NCBI GenBank assembly: GCA_037783415.1
Contig: JAZGTN010000149.1
Span: forward strand, 2,170,001-2,234,000
DNA: 64,000 nt
Direction: 5' to 3'
Source of the DNA: Leptasterias polaris
Lineage: Eukaryota; Echinodermata; Asteroidea; Forcipulatida; Asteriidae
Part shown: positions 22,069 to 33,500 of the stretch, in pieces
How the letters are laid out: each line of letters begins with the position of its first letter
How positions within the stretch are numbered: the stretch's first letter is position 1
Position numbers and translations under genes: made by a program
Notes under the pieces: generated by a model
Databases searched by the model: none
What the model was told of the DNA's origin: nothing
What the model saw: only the letters and a program-made list of their open reading frames with translations

Positions 22069-25000
22069 TGTGCGTGAGTGAACCGCTTGGTATGGAGAGT
22101 GGTAAATACCACACGAAAGAATCACCGCCTCGTCATTTTTTGGGGGACGAAGATCGTTTTGCGCCTAAAAACTCAAGGCTCAATAGTTCAGGTATATGCT
22201 GAACTTTAAAATGTATAACTTTATGTAAATTTTGTGTGTATAGATAATGTTATTAAATAGTTCCCGATATAATACCGTACGCCGTCTTTACGGATTTTGG
22301 CTTAAAATGGACACAATGCGCTTTGAGCTACTAAAAGAGATCGACCACCCCTAGAAACGAGGTTGACCATTAAGGTCGTAAGCGAATTGGCTGCTGCATC
22401 TACTGCTTAGGACTGTAGTTAAAAGGACGCATTATAATTACTTCCACGCACGATGACGCAGTGAGTAGCCGTAACTAGACTGTGCAACTCTCGCGCGTAT
22501 CGGAGCGAGAAAACACGTCAAGCGAAGAACATATTTTTTCTGAAATCAAATAATTGTTTTTAAATTAGATCTATGAAAAAATCTGACCAACACAAATAAT
22601 CATTATACAATTTGTATAAAATGAGTTTTAGCTTTCATTAATAATTTACACACAAATCATTTGTTAGTTTTTGTTGAAACAAACTAAAAACTCTGGGCAA
22701 GGATGCTTATTTTTGATCTTAACTTTTTAGGAACTCCTTTTGTAAATCCACGCCTGCGTGCAACCACTAAAAGCAGGTTTAAACGCAGACGCGCGATGAT
22801 CGCACGGGCGTAGAATTAACGCGTGACGCAGTTTAAAGAGGACGCTGACGCCTCAACAACTGATAGACTGCAATGAAAAGGCTTAGCGTCTGACAATTAC
22901 AGCGTCTGGTGATTATCATCACGCGACCAAAACAGTTTTTGGTGATCGGAGGTGGGCACAAATTCCTAATTTTTTGCAAGTAATCACCGGAAGCAGAGGT
23001 CAAATTTAATTATTGGGGTTTTCTTCGTTGTATTGTTAAATTGATTTTAATTTCATATTATTTTGTTATCACTTAATATTACATTCCCAACAACATATTT
23101 AATTTTCATGGTCATATTAAGTACGTTAAACTAAAATAATAGACAAAACAAAATCTTGCCAACGTAATGATTGGGACCACAATGGTCCCGGAAGTTCGCT
23201 TATCCCGCGCGAGACTTGAACAGTCTATTTTGAGTCAACTTACGATGATGTGGGTCTGCATCGCCTAAGAATGCGCACTGCACTATATAGTGCTAGTAGT
23301 AGTATAATAACATTATAGAGGGCGACTGACTATTGCGATGATGACGTCAGGGCCAAATTTAATGGCTCTGCTTACCGCCGTATTCTGCGCTTACTATCTC
23401 TGCTTACAGGACAAGCGCCGAATTTCTTGGCTAGCTGTGTAAGCGAAGAAATGTTTTTTCGTTCGGTTAAACCGGGTGAATTAGAACGAAATTTAGTTCT
23501 CAATAAGGTAAAATCACTCCGCTGTACGCGGATGAAGATAGGAGAAAATGGGAAGTATAAAAGGAGGTGCTTGGGAAGCACCGGCAGCCTCGATTCGTAA
23601 ACACAATTTATTGGCCTACTCTACAACATTAGTAACATTAGTAGCATTCTTTCATACAATGGAAGGCCATTCTGGCGATCAGCCAAGAACCACACCCGAG
23701 CAGCTAATTCAATCGTTTCAAGTAACCACAGCCGAATTGAAACGCACTTTCCAGGATTCCTGTGCTTCACTACGGAATGAAATATTTCAACACCAGTCGG
23801 AGTCTAAAGATGCTCTTACACAACAAATCAAGCAATGCAAGTCAACCTTCACGTAAAGACGACACAATCAAAGATAAGTGCATGTAGTAAATGACACTAG
23901 ATTTGAGTGCGAACAAGGTATCACGGGGAAACTTCTCAGGGGTAGTTTGAGAAAGCATAAAGAATTTTGGCTAAAACATTGTTCCAACGTATTTATCTTG
24001 GATACGATTATAGCTAGTTATAAAATTTCATTTTATTCTCTTCCTGAATCCTCTATTACCCGTAATAACAGATCAGCCAATGCACAACATTCTTTTGTAT
24101 CAGAAGCAATAACCCAGCTCCTTAACGATGGACGTATTCAAGAATGTTCCATTAGGCCAGAAGTAGTCAATCCTTTATCGGTTGCCATTCAACCTTGTGG
24201 TAAAAAGAGGCTTAGTTTAGATTTGAGGAAAGTAAACTTGCACCTCTGGAAAGAATCTGTCAAGTATGAAGATCTGAAAACGGCCCGCCTTTATTAGACA
24301 AAGAAAAATTCTTATTCTCTTTTGATCTTAAGAGTGGGTACCATGTCGAGATATTTCCCTAACATAACTCGGGTTTCTCGTGGACTTTCGGGGCTACTAC
24401 AAAATACTTCAAGTTTCTTGTGCTTCCTTTTCGTCTAAGCTCAGCGCCCTATATTCACCAAAATTATGCGAGTCCTAGTTAAAAAGTGGCGTTCGGAAGG
24501 CAAAGAAATATAGTGGTATATCTGGATGATGGTTTGGGCCTCGGTAATTCAATCAATGAAGCTAGTTCACATTCTCAAGAAGTTGGTAGCGGAAAATGCG
24601 AGCTACATGTACATCAAATGGCATATTCCATCTTCTCATTATGACTGTTAGAGCATGGTATCAATTTGAAAATGGGTCCCTTGTTCTCAGAATGAAAAAG
24701 CCTGAGTAGGATAGTCGACCACGACGACCGGGCTCGGGCAGATTTCTGGTTTAAGAGTTTCGAGAGGCTCTGGGGTTTGCATACAGTTGACAGATTTGCC
24801 AATTCATTAACAACAAGTTGCCACGTTTCAATTCAAGATATTGGAACTCTGGTTCAGAAGCAGTAGATGCATTACTTGCTGCTGGGCAAATGAGAATAAT
24901 TGGCTCGTTCCTCCTATATCTCTCATAGGTAAGACCATCTTACACCTTAAGGCAAACACGGCATTTGGCACTTTTTTGCAATGTCTGTCGGTGGCCAACC

Positions 25001-26419
25001 CAAAGTTGTAAACAATTGGTGTGATGTTTGGGTTATTGAGAATGCCTATTAACGTGGACTATGCACGCACTCAAGCAAAAATTCACTGCTAACCCGTGTT
25101 AGTGCGGAATTTCTTGCTTACGTAAGCGCCGATTCTTTGCTTGCGGTAAGCAGAGCCATGAAATTGAGCCCAAGTCATAGAACGATCGAATGTTGATATA
25201 TTGGCCATTTATTTATTAACTGATTCGTGAAGAGGACAACATAATAAATTTCGGTGTTAATTTATTTAAACAGTAGGTTGGGCTCCAAAGGATGGCGTCG
25301 AACAACCCTGGATACAAGTTGACTTTCTTACTAAGGTCGTCATTACTGGTCTTATCACTCAAGGACGGGCCGATTCGAACCAATGGGTGACAATGTACAA
25401 CGTCTTGTATAGTGATGGTTCATGGAGTTACATCACAGGAACAGACGGGAGACCAACACAGGCAAGTTTTGGGCTCGATTTCACAAATAGTTAAGATTGA
25501 TCATAACTGCATAGCAGTTGCTTAGCAAAGAGTGATGTCACAATACAAATCACTATGGTAATACTGATATTAACTCATCTTAAAAATTTAATCTTAGTGC
25601 TTTGCTTACGGTAAGCAGAGCCATGAAATTGGGCCCTGTTTCATGGCTCTGCTTACCGTATTAAGCAAAGAATTGGCGCTTACGGAAGCAGGGAATTCCG
25701 CGCTTACGTCAAGCGTAGTTTTCCTTTTACTTTGCGAACTAACACGGTCCGCCATTTTGTGGAGTTGAAAATTTGAATCTACAAAATGACGTGCCTTGTT
25801 AGTTCACGATGTAAAAGGAAAACCACGCAATTTCGAGGCATATTTTTGTGGATTATTATATTCTACTTTTAAAACATCATTCTAACCATATGCATTTCAT
25901 AACAAACGATCAACTCGCCCGATCCAAGGCAACGTGCTTAAAAATAATGTCAACAGTTTTTTTTTTAAGTAGCTGCATATTTAATGAGCGTTTCAAATAC
26001 TGCGCGCGCGCTCGCGCCATGTACTATTTTTAGACTGAGACAGCTAGCTGGGGGGGGGGGGGGCAGAGCAGGGGCAGGCGGCAGGGTGTTCAAAGGTGAC
26101 TTTTCGCGGAACGAATTAGTTGTTAATGCTTTGACGAGCATGCGTCTATAATAACAATAAAACCATCATCATGCCAAAAGACCATAAAACATTTGATTAG
26201 AAAAAAACGTCAGCGACAAGGGTATTCTGATCTGGCCATCTTTCGTATCTCTTATTGAATATTTTTCTCTTAAAACAGTTCGAAGGGAACTTTGACAGAA
26301 GCACTGAAGTAACGACTCAATTCGAGGCTAGCATCACTGCACATAGTCTTCGCATACTACCTAAGAAGAAAATGCAATCCTTTTGCATGCGTTTTGAAGT
26401 GCTCAGCTGCCGGCCGTGA
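22069..26419 (+). CDS. F5/8 type C (discoidin) domain gene, copy 2
   Basis: Three exons laid out like copy 1: 22069-22191, 25277-25461 and 26279-26419 (ending TGA). They encode VSEPLGMESG...NSRLNSSG, then WAPKDGVEQPWIQVDFLTKV to GTDGRPTQ, then FEGNFDRSTEVTTQFEA to FEVLSC. The last exon has the same length (141 bp) as in copy 1. Part of exon A reads poorly: the expected ITASSF is present only in another frame between two compensating shifts, so the strand around ESPPRHF is abnormal although the frame stays open. The acceptor of exon B is CAGTAG, so two acceptors 3 nt apart could both be used. The second intron has a GC donor. Intron 1 is invaded by a retroelement and MITEs. A 5' exon is missing from view. 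Confidence 0.8.
22192..23350. other. Intron 1 of discoidin copy 2, first part
   Basis: AT-rich, with a GACGC-rich patch around 22780-22900 that shares GCGTGACGC with 27600. I see no gene. Confidence 0.4.
23351..25170. mobile_element. Inverted MITE ends bracketing a decayed retroelement
   Basis: GGCCAAATTTAATGGCTCTGCTTACCG-like sequence at 23351 and its reverse complement CGGTAAGCAGAGCCATGAAA near 25137-25160 are ends of the GGGCCCAATTTCAT family. Between them lies the degenerate retroelement below. The arrangement fits a retroelement inserted into a MITE, or two solo ends flanking it. Confidence 0.55.
23548..25030 (+). pseudogene. Decayed Ngaro/DIRS-like retroelement (gag-like and RT remnants)
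   Basis: 23548-23856 is a small frame with a helical segment (TPEQLIQSFQVTTAELKRTF). From 23878 an RT-like frame runs to 24297 with FVSEAITQLLNDGRIQE and GKKRLSLDLRKVN. RT similarity then continues in broken frames: FSFDLKSGYHVEIFP, GFSWTFG, LPFRLSSAPYIF-like and YLDDGLG around 24310-24540. Phrases like RYWNSGSEAVDALLAAG and NNWLVPPISLIGKTILHLK appear at 24830-24950. I recognise these from YR retrotransposons of the Ngaro/DIRS type. There are many stops and shifts; no recombinase domain is seen. It lies within intron 1 of discoidin copy 2. Confidence 0.65.
25462..25463 (+). promoter_or_regulatory. GC splice donor, discoidin copy 2
   Basis: The boundary ACACAG|GCAAGT matches that of copy 1. 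Joining it to AACAG|TTC at 26278/26279 gives PTQ|FEGN, the expected discoidin sequence. The GC donor therefore predates the duplication or was copied with it. Confidence 0.8.
25470..25830. mobile_element. Two adjoining MITE copies of the GGGCCCAATTTCAT family
   Basis: One copy runs 25470-25635, beginning GGGCTCGATTTCACAAA and ending ATGAAATTGGGCCC. A second begins at once with TTTCATGGCTCTGCTTACCG and extends to about 25830. The head-to-head ends form a palindrome around 25605-25665. The first copy starts only 8 bp after the exon B donor. Confidence 0.65.
26050..26063. repeat. Poly-G run
   Basis: A run of about 14 G in the second intron of discoidin copy 2, preceded by GCGCGCGCGCTCGCGC near 26000. 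Confidence 0.8.
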
Positions 26420-27984
26420 AAGGTTTCAAGCTTCGATAAGGCCTACCAAGAAAACTGTTTTGTTTCCTGTAACATGATTGGAAAAGAGTGTCGCTTGGGA
26501 GAATTTATTTGTATTATTATTTTTTTCAGGAAAATTGCCTATTATTATAAATGGGAAATAAAGTTAATTGACCAAGATCTAGGCCTATCTGTATAATTTT
26601 ATTTTAATTACAAAATGTTGATGTAAAAGGAAAATATAAATTGACTCCCAAAATTTGAAATGTAAATAAAGTAAATACTCACAAGTGGAAATGAATTAAG
26701 ACTACACATTTAATATAATTAAAATTGAATTCGGTAAGGAGTTTAAAACAAAGACTCTTTTTTTCAATACAAATGCAGTTTGTGTTTTTTACGATCGGCA
26801 GGTTTTCGGTCGGTCGGTCGGGTTACAGGAAACAAAAACATCTGTGGTTTGGTTTGATTGAACATTTCAAAAAATTTATTCTGATTTCATAAAATATGAT
26901 GGACAGTCTAGATTTTTTAAGTAGAAACAGTTACTTCGCTATCTAACTAGTTCAAAAACGGATAATAAAAACACCAACTCATGAATATGCATAGGTATTA
27001 ATGACGAAACAGCACGATGTGAACTGGTTTTGTGTGTTTTCAACTTCCGGCGTGGAGACATAAAACAAATCATAAGTGTGTTTTTCTTAACTTTTTAACA
27101 GTCAACAACTTATTATTAATAACTCAACACTGTATCCGACATTATGATGTTGGCTTTTTAATTATTCCTTTTTGATGGATTAAGAGGGGTTGTTTTGCAC
27201 TTTCTCAACAATTTGTTGTTTATCTAAGTGTGTTATTTACATGTCTGGGTATTTACATGTGTGGTCATATGATCTACCATTGACATTCGACCCCTGTTTG
27301 ACACTCATCTAGCCGGTGACTGGTGTGTACGGTGTGGTACCGTACCCGATATGGGGGCAGAGCAGAACTCCTTAATAAAGCTTTAGCACAACATTTCCCT
27401 CTTGATTGAGGTACCCTCTAAAATCCTTTCAAGAATTCCTGAAATTCCGAGACACAATGAAAACACAAGAGGGGGTACCACCCTGCCCCACTTTGAGCAC
27501 TAATTTGGTTTAAATGGAATAATAAATAAAATAGATCAGCAAGAGCTGACGCAGCCCTCCTAGGAGGGCTGCGTCAGCTGCGTCACTGTAAAAAATGCTA
27601 ACGCGTGACGCGTTTATGAAATAAACACTGTGTTTAAAACCAAAACATTGTGTGATCAACCTAAACACATCCAGTGATAATACATTAAACAGGTGTGTTT
27701 ATTTGCTGCTGCGCTGAATGTGTTTAAAAATATGGTGTTTTTATCAACTATTTTTAAATTCCTGATCTCAACATCTAAGTAATTCAACACGAATGTATTT
27801 TAAAAGTCGTCAAAAGGTTGACAGTGCTAAATATCCTAAATTAGTAGCGTTAATTAGGCTGCTGATAATTTTGTGATAACACTTGTAAACGCCGAATAAA
27901 CACAATGCTGCATAATAAACATGGACTAAACACGACGGTGTGTTTAAGGCACCGTGACGTAGAAGTGTCAAGAAAACCAAAAAG
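26420..27984. other. Intergenic sequence between discoidin copy 2 and the Ty3/gypsy fragment
   Basis: AT-rich, no gene seen. It holds a GGTCGGTCGGTCGG patch near 26810, the palindrome listed separately, and sequence rich in AACAC/GTGTT motifs at 27620-27950 that may be a degraded MITE. Confidence 0.45.
27544..27579. repeat. 36-bp perfect palindrome
   Basis: Two 18-base arms without a spacer, centred on CCTAGG; the left arm reads AGCTGACGCAGCCCTCCT. GCGTCA also recurs just downstream. It could be the tip of a degraded inverted-repeat element. Confidence 0.85.
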
Positions 27985-29804
27985 GCCTTGGTGCGTGTCT
28001 TCTTCAGAAGGGGAAGCCAGTGGCGTTCGCGTCAAAGAGCCTATCCCCGGCACAGGCAAACTACTCTAACATCGAGAGAGAAACCCTTGCACTAGTGTTT
28101 GGCATTACCAGATTCCATACCTACCTGTTCGGCAGTGACTTTGTTATTCACACAGACCACAAGCCACTGGTCACGATCTGTGCGAAACCATTGACGAGTG
28201 CTCCACCGCGCCTTCAAAGGTTGCTCATTAAGATTCAAGGATACACTTTCTCCATTGAATACAAACCAGGCCCATCGATGACACTTGCCGATGCACTTAG
28301 TAGATTGCCAAATCCAGACAAACGACAGGATGTTCCCCTAGACATCCAGGTGGATGACGTAACTCTCACTGACTGTCCAGTAACACAGGAGATCGATCTC
28401 GTTCATTTTGGCAGTGCCAAACAAGAAGTACTGCAAGAAGAAACATCACGTGACCCAATACTGAAGGAACTACGACAAGTCATATATGCAGGTTGGCCAG
28501 ATTCCATTAAAGACCTCCCACGAGACTTGCGGCCATATTGGTCATACAGAGACGAGCTGGGAATCTCTTGTGGTGTAGTTTTCAAGGGTCGACAAGTCCT
28601 GATACCGGAGAGCATGCGCAATGATATACTCAATCGATTGCACATTGGCCACATGGGAGTTGAGAAAACTCGACGACTTGCTCGCAATTCTGTCTATTGG
28701 CCAAAGATCAATGAAGATATAGCGAAACTCGTTGGAGAATGCGAGCCATGTCAAGAAACCCAAACTCGTCAGCAAAAGGAACCTTTGGTACCTCACGACA
28801 TTCCAACTACTCCCTGGTCGAAGTTAGGAACTGACCTATTTGAGCTGAACGGACAGGACTACCTCATCATTGTGGACTACCATTCAAAGTATCCAGTGGT
28901 TCATAAGATGACCTCCACTACAAGCGCATCAGTTGCACAAGCTACGGCTGCCACGTTTGGACTCATTGGAGCCCCAGTTGAAATGATATCCGACAATGGC
29001 CCCCAATTCGCTGGTACTGCATATAAGGATATGTGTGCCAAATGGTTAGTCAAGCACACTACTTCCTCGCCAAGGTATCCCCGATCTAACGGGCAAGCAG
29101 AACGGATGGTCCGAACTGTCAAATCAGTTTTGAAAAAGTGCCACAAGACAAACCAGGATGTCCACATGGCTATGCTCCACCTAAGAGCAACACCCATTGA
29201 TGCAAACCTACCTGCACCAGCTGAGATCATGTTTGGTCGACCAGTCCGTACAACCCTGCCAAGCAACAATCCATATGACGCCATGCAGAAGCACGCGGAA
29301 AACCATGAACACCTACAGGACAGGAGAGACAAGATGAAAAACGACCACGACAAGCATGCCGGTCCAAGTCTCCCGCCACTGTATGTTGGCCAGAAGGTCA
29401 GGGTCCTAGACACACCTAGCAAAACATGGTTTCCAGGAGAAGTCACCAAGGTATGCAAGGAACCACGGTCGTATGAGGTCATGACGCCAAACGGAAACAA
29501 ACTTCGTCGCAACAGATCGCACCTGCGCGAAATGCCAGGCCTAACTGCATCTAAGCTAAGCGCAAGCGCCAACTTTGCGCAGCCAACGCGTATACAGTTT
29601 GACCATACCCCCAAGCGCGTTAGATTTGCTGACCAACCAGACCAACCAGATACTGGAGGCAAATACAAGACTGCGCAAGAGCGTATGCCAAATTTGCAAC
29701 AAGCAACCTCAACACGCAACACGCAACACGCAACACGCAACACGCAACCTCAACAAGCAACCTCAAGGTCTTTATCCCACCGCTGCCACCATGAAGTGAT
29801 ATGA
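27985..29804 (+). pseudogene. Ty3/gypsy pol fragment: RNase H and integrase
   Basis: The frame is open from the RNase H domain (GLGACLLQKGKPVAFASKSL, FVIHTDHKPL, ADALSRLPN) through integrase. The integrase keeps its HHCC zinc finger (HIGHMG...CEPCQ) and the DDE triad in TDLFE, SDNGPQF and NGQAERMVR. A C-terminal region then has YVGQKVRVLD and RNRSHLR. Gag, protease and RT are missing; the homology starts abruptly near 27985. No LTR pair is visible. The C-terminal tail runs into an ACACGCA minisatellite. It is a truncated but otherwise clean copy. Confidence 0.9.
29697..29765. repeat. AACACGC minisatellite
   Basis: Seven-base units (CAACACG) repeat about six times, flanked by CAACAAGCAACCTCAA on both sides. 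It lies in frame at the end of the Ty3/gypsy ORF. Confidence 0.85.
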
Positions 29805-30572
29805 GTCTAGGAAGTAATTAAGTCGATATACGATGGTTGCTTTCCTAGCTCCTGACCAAGGTCTTTATTCTTTCATACCACTTTATAAGAAGGCTGATAA
29901 CACAGTGGTGCACAATATACATGGGCAGGATAAAGTAGTCCCATATCACAACAGTGTGGTGTAGACATCATAATCTGAATCAGTCGAGGATAATCCACTT
30001 CATGACTCGAGTCTTTTTAAAAAGGAACAACAGTCACAGTGAAGTATAACAAATTAGTGAAAAACATGCTCGGCTCGGCCATATTCTTTTTCTTAATCAT
30101 AATGTTAATTTTTACTAAATTAAAAAGTTGAAAATGAAACTACTTTTGTAAATATAATAAAGTGTTATTTTTTATTGAGTGATAAAATCAGGCTTAGTGT
30201 TGCATTTGACTGAGCTTTTGCTTTGCACTATCATTTTAGGTTTTATCTCATGATGACAAATTTAATAAGACAAAACTGACACAAAATACAAATGTTTTCT
30301 ACTTGTTTTTTCCAAATCAGTGGATCAGTGCAGTGTGTTTACTTGTTGGTACTGTACACAATTCACAAGAACCTTTTGAAATAAAGTAGTGTTGAATTTT
30401 TTTCTTCTTAAAATGCTAAATATCTTGACAATATTTCAAATGCAAATAATTCTCTGGATGATTTGAATTGTTTGGAATTACTTCTTTAGTCAGTGAACCT
30501 TCAGTTTGAATGTAATCAAGTTACCCCCACCCCAATCATGTACTTTACCTTTTTAGTAGTTTGACTTTGAAG
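29805..30572. other. Sequence between the Ty3/gypsy fragment and ASCC2
   Basis: AT-rich. The ASCC2 promoter or a 5' non-coding exon may lie here, but I cannot point to one. TACCTTTTTAG at 30546-30556 is a good splice acceptor just before the ASCC2 start codon, so an upstream non-coding exon is likely. Confidence 0.45.
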
Positions 30573-33500
30573 ATGCCTGTGGCATTAGCGTTAGATCAAC
30601 GTCAGATTACGATAGCATCTGGAGGTCATGGTAGTGATGATGTTACTAAACCAGCGTTGGTAAGTAAAACAAAAAGCAATCTACACATTCTTAAAATCAT
30701 AGGTAATTCAGCATTCCCCCCTAACACTAACAGTGGTCTGTTTAAAATATCAGAGAACTAGTCAAAATTCTCACCAAGTAGTCTGGCTGCCTAGTTTTGT
30801 GTTGAAAAGCTTCCCTATCTCATTTGAAAGATGGACAAGTAAAGAAGGTAATGAAATAATTGTTTTTCTCAAAAACAAAAATGGTCTGTAAATAACAACC
30901 TAACCGGACTTACGCCCTGTCACTAAAAGTTTAACGGCAAAACCTGTAATTTTCCCTAGGCCTGATATTTTACAGAAGCAATTGCCTCCATGCCCCAAGT
31001 CAATTGCCCTTTATTTTAAACCCTAGTCCTTTCCTTTGCGCCATTTAAACGTTTGAATCATTTTTCTCCAGGATTCCTATTGGGTGGAACAGGTGGAGTT
31101 TCTAACCCATGAAAGCCCGCCTGAAGATCGATCAAACTCTGCATCATTAGAAGAATGGACTGGACGTCTTGAGTACATCATTGAGGATCTAAGCTGGCTT
31201 CTTAAACTACCCCATCACAAATTCTGGAGTCAGGTAAAAACCCATTTAAAGGGAGAGTATACCTTTGGTAATTACTCCAACAATTAATGACCATAAAAAC
31301 TAACTTGGTAAGAAGTACGGAAGCTGTTGATAATGTATAACATTTTGAGAAATGATTCCCTTCTAAGGAATGTGGTTTTAGAGAGAGGGATTCAAAAACA
31401 TTTCAATCTGTAACATTCATGAATATAAAACATTTCTCTGATTGTGTATTCCAATAATGGATAACTCTTCCTGCGTGGACATAGTCGCTCAAAAATTTTC
31501 AGAAATATCTCAAAACATACCACCTTTTGAAATGAAATTTTCACAAGTTAATTTTATTGTATACCCCTGTGTAGTTATTTAGGATTTAATACAAAAATTG
31601 ACTGTATCCAAACACTTTGCCTTGTGGGATGGATGTGGGTTACGCCTTTTTTGTGATGAAGTGGTTAGTGCTTTACTCCCAACATCCGACTCATTGAATT
31701 AGAGGATCTTCCTACTTTGTCATTTTGTTTATTTTCTACCCTAGGTGATGTTTGATCAGAGTGTTCAGAGATGTCTTGACTCATATCTTCTTAATGCTCC
31801 AAGGTAATGTAAGAAGGCAATTGGAAAACAACGAACGATCTTAGGATTTCTTTCCCCCTCACAGTCCCAATTCATTCTATATCTAGTTGCCAAAGTGAAG
31901 GATTCCTTGGACTAAGACAGTCGGCCCATCATTCATTGATTAAGGGTCAGGCATTCCAATCTTAATTAAATCCAAACAACTTGGTGTGGAGTAGCATAGG
32001 AGAAGAGGAAATGAAAGGATTTGACCTCACTCTTGAGCCAAACTGCACACTCTGTAAGCTTTAGTTATTTAGAATCATCTTGTTTTCAGTGTGTGTATTT
32101 ATTATAAATTTAAATATCCTGTGAATGATACAAAGGAGAATAAGTGAAACAACTTTTATTTTTGTATAGGCTGTATGACCCTGTGACCTCACTTCCTGTT
32201 GACCTTGCTGCAAGACATCGCACACTTCATAAACAAGTCTTCATGGCATTCTTGCGAATGGCCACACACAAAGAATCAAAGGTCTGTCAGAAACTCATTC
32301 CTTATTTTTATTTTGTTTCTGTTATAAACTTTATTTTAAACAAGTTGTGGATTCGAACCCACATTCTGTCAGTGACAGACCTTGAAGGAGGCACTCAAAG
32401 ACCTCATGGTCATGTCAATAAACAACAACAACAATTGTCTATAAAAACCTCAGTTTGAGCAACATAGTTTGTTCAGAAACTTCTAGTTTTTAATTGTTTA
32501 GAAAATTAAAAACAATTATCACGAATCTAACATATTTCTGCTTCAACTTGTTTCCTGATAGAACATTTTAAAGTGGAGGAATGGAATGATTCAGTAGTAT
32601 CAAAAACACTTCCAGATTTTCCTTTTCACTATTATTTGTAACCAATTATTTTTTCATGTTTAATTTCTACAGGAGAATTTCATTACACCGGGTGTCTTTG
32701 GTGATTTCATCTATGAAAACTTCCTCTTTGATGTTGCTAAACTGATTGAACTTTGTGTTCTATATGGAGGCGGAAATGCTGATATTCTCGAGAAAATGAT
32801 TGAAAACATCTTCAGGTATCAGCCCAAGTTTAACGAGGACCTTGCCATGGTGGTGCCTGACATTTTAAAGGTGATGAAAGTGAAATAATGTTGTGTAACT
32901 TTTCCTATTAATCCAACTCTTGTCAAGTCACCACACTATGAATCTTGCACCACTGTGGGAGACAGACTCTCTGTGTGTGACTGTGTTGTACATTTTAGGC
33001 GATGCATGTGCAGTTAGACACACTCCATATACATTGACATACATTTTGACTCCTTCAATGGCATATCATGGGCAAACAGTTGTAGCTAGTGATAATAAAG
33101 CAAGAGGTGAATATACATCAGATTGTCGGTCTTCAGAAATGTCGTGTCCCTTAATTAAATTCGCCGACGACACTGCGATGATTGGTCTGATTAGTAAGGA
33201 TGATGATCGCTTGTATCAAAATCAACTTCAACAATTTGTCAAGTACTGTGATTTAAATTATCTCAAACTAAATGTCTCTAAAACTAAAGAAATGGTTATA
33301 GATTATCGGAAATCACGTCGTCAACCAGAAACTGTGATCTTGAAGGACAGGGCGGTGGAACGTGCCACTAGGTATAAATATTTGGGTGTAATTTTTGACA
33401 ATGAACTGGGTTGGCATGAACATGTGGATTCCATTGTGAAAAAACTTAATTCTCGCATGTTCTGCCTCAGGAAATTGAATTATTTTCATGTCAATCGTAC

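Noticed and set aside
28901..29743. 280-codon minus-strand frame
   Set aside because: It is antisense to the clear Ty3/gypsy integrase frame and has no similarity of its own.
32144..32458. 104-codon open frame as a separate gene
   Set aside because: Only 32170-32281 is coding; it is exon 4 of ASCC2 and the remainder is intron.
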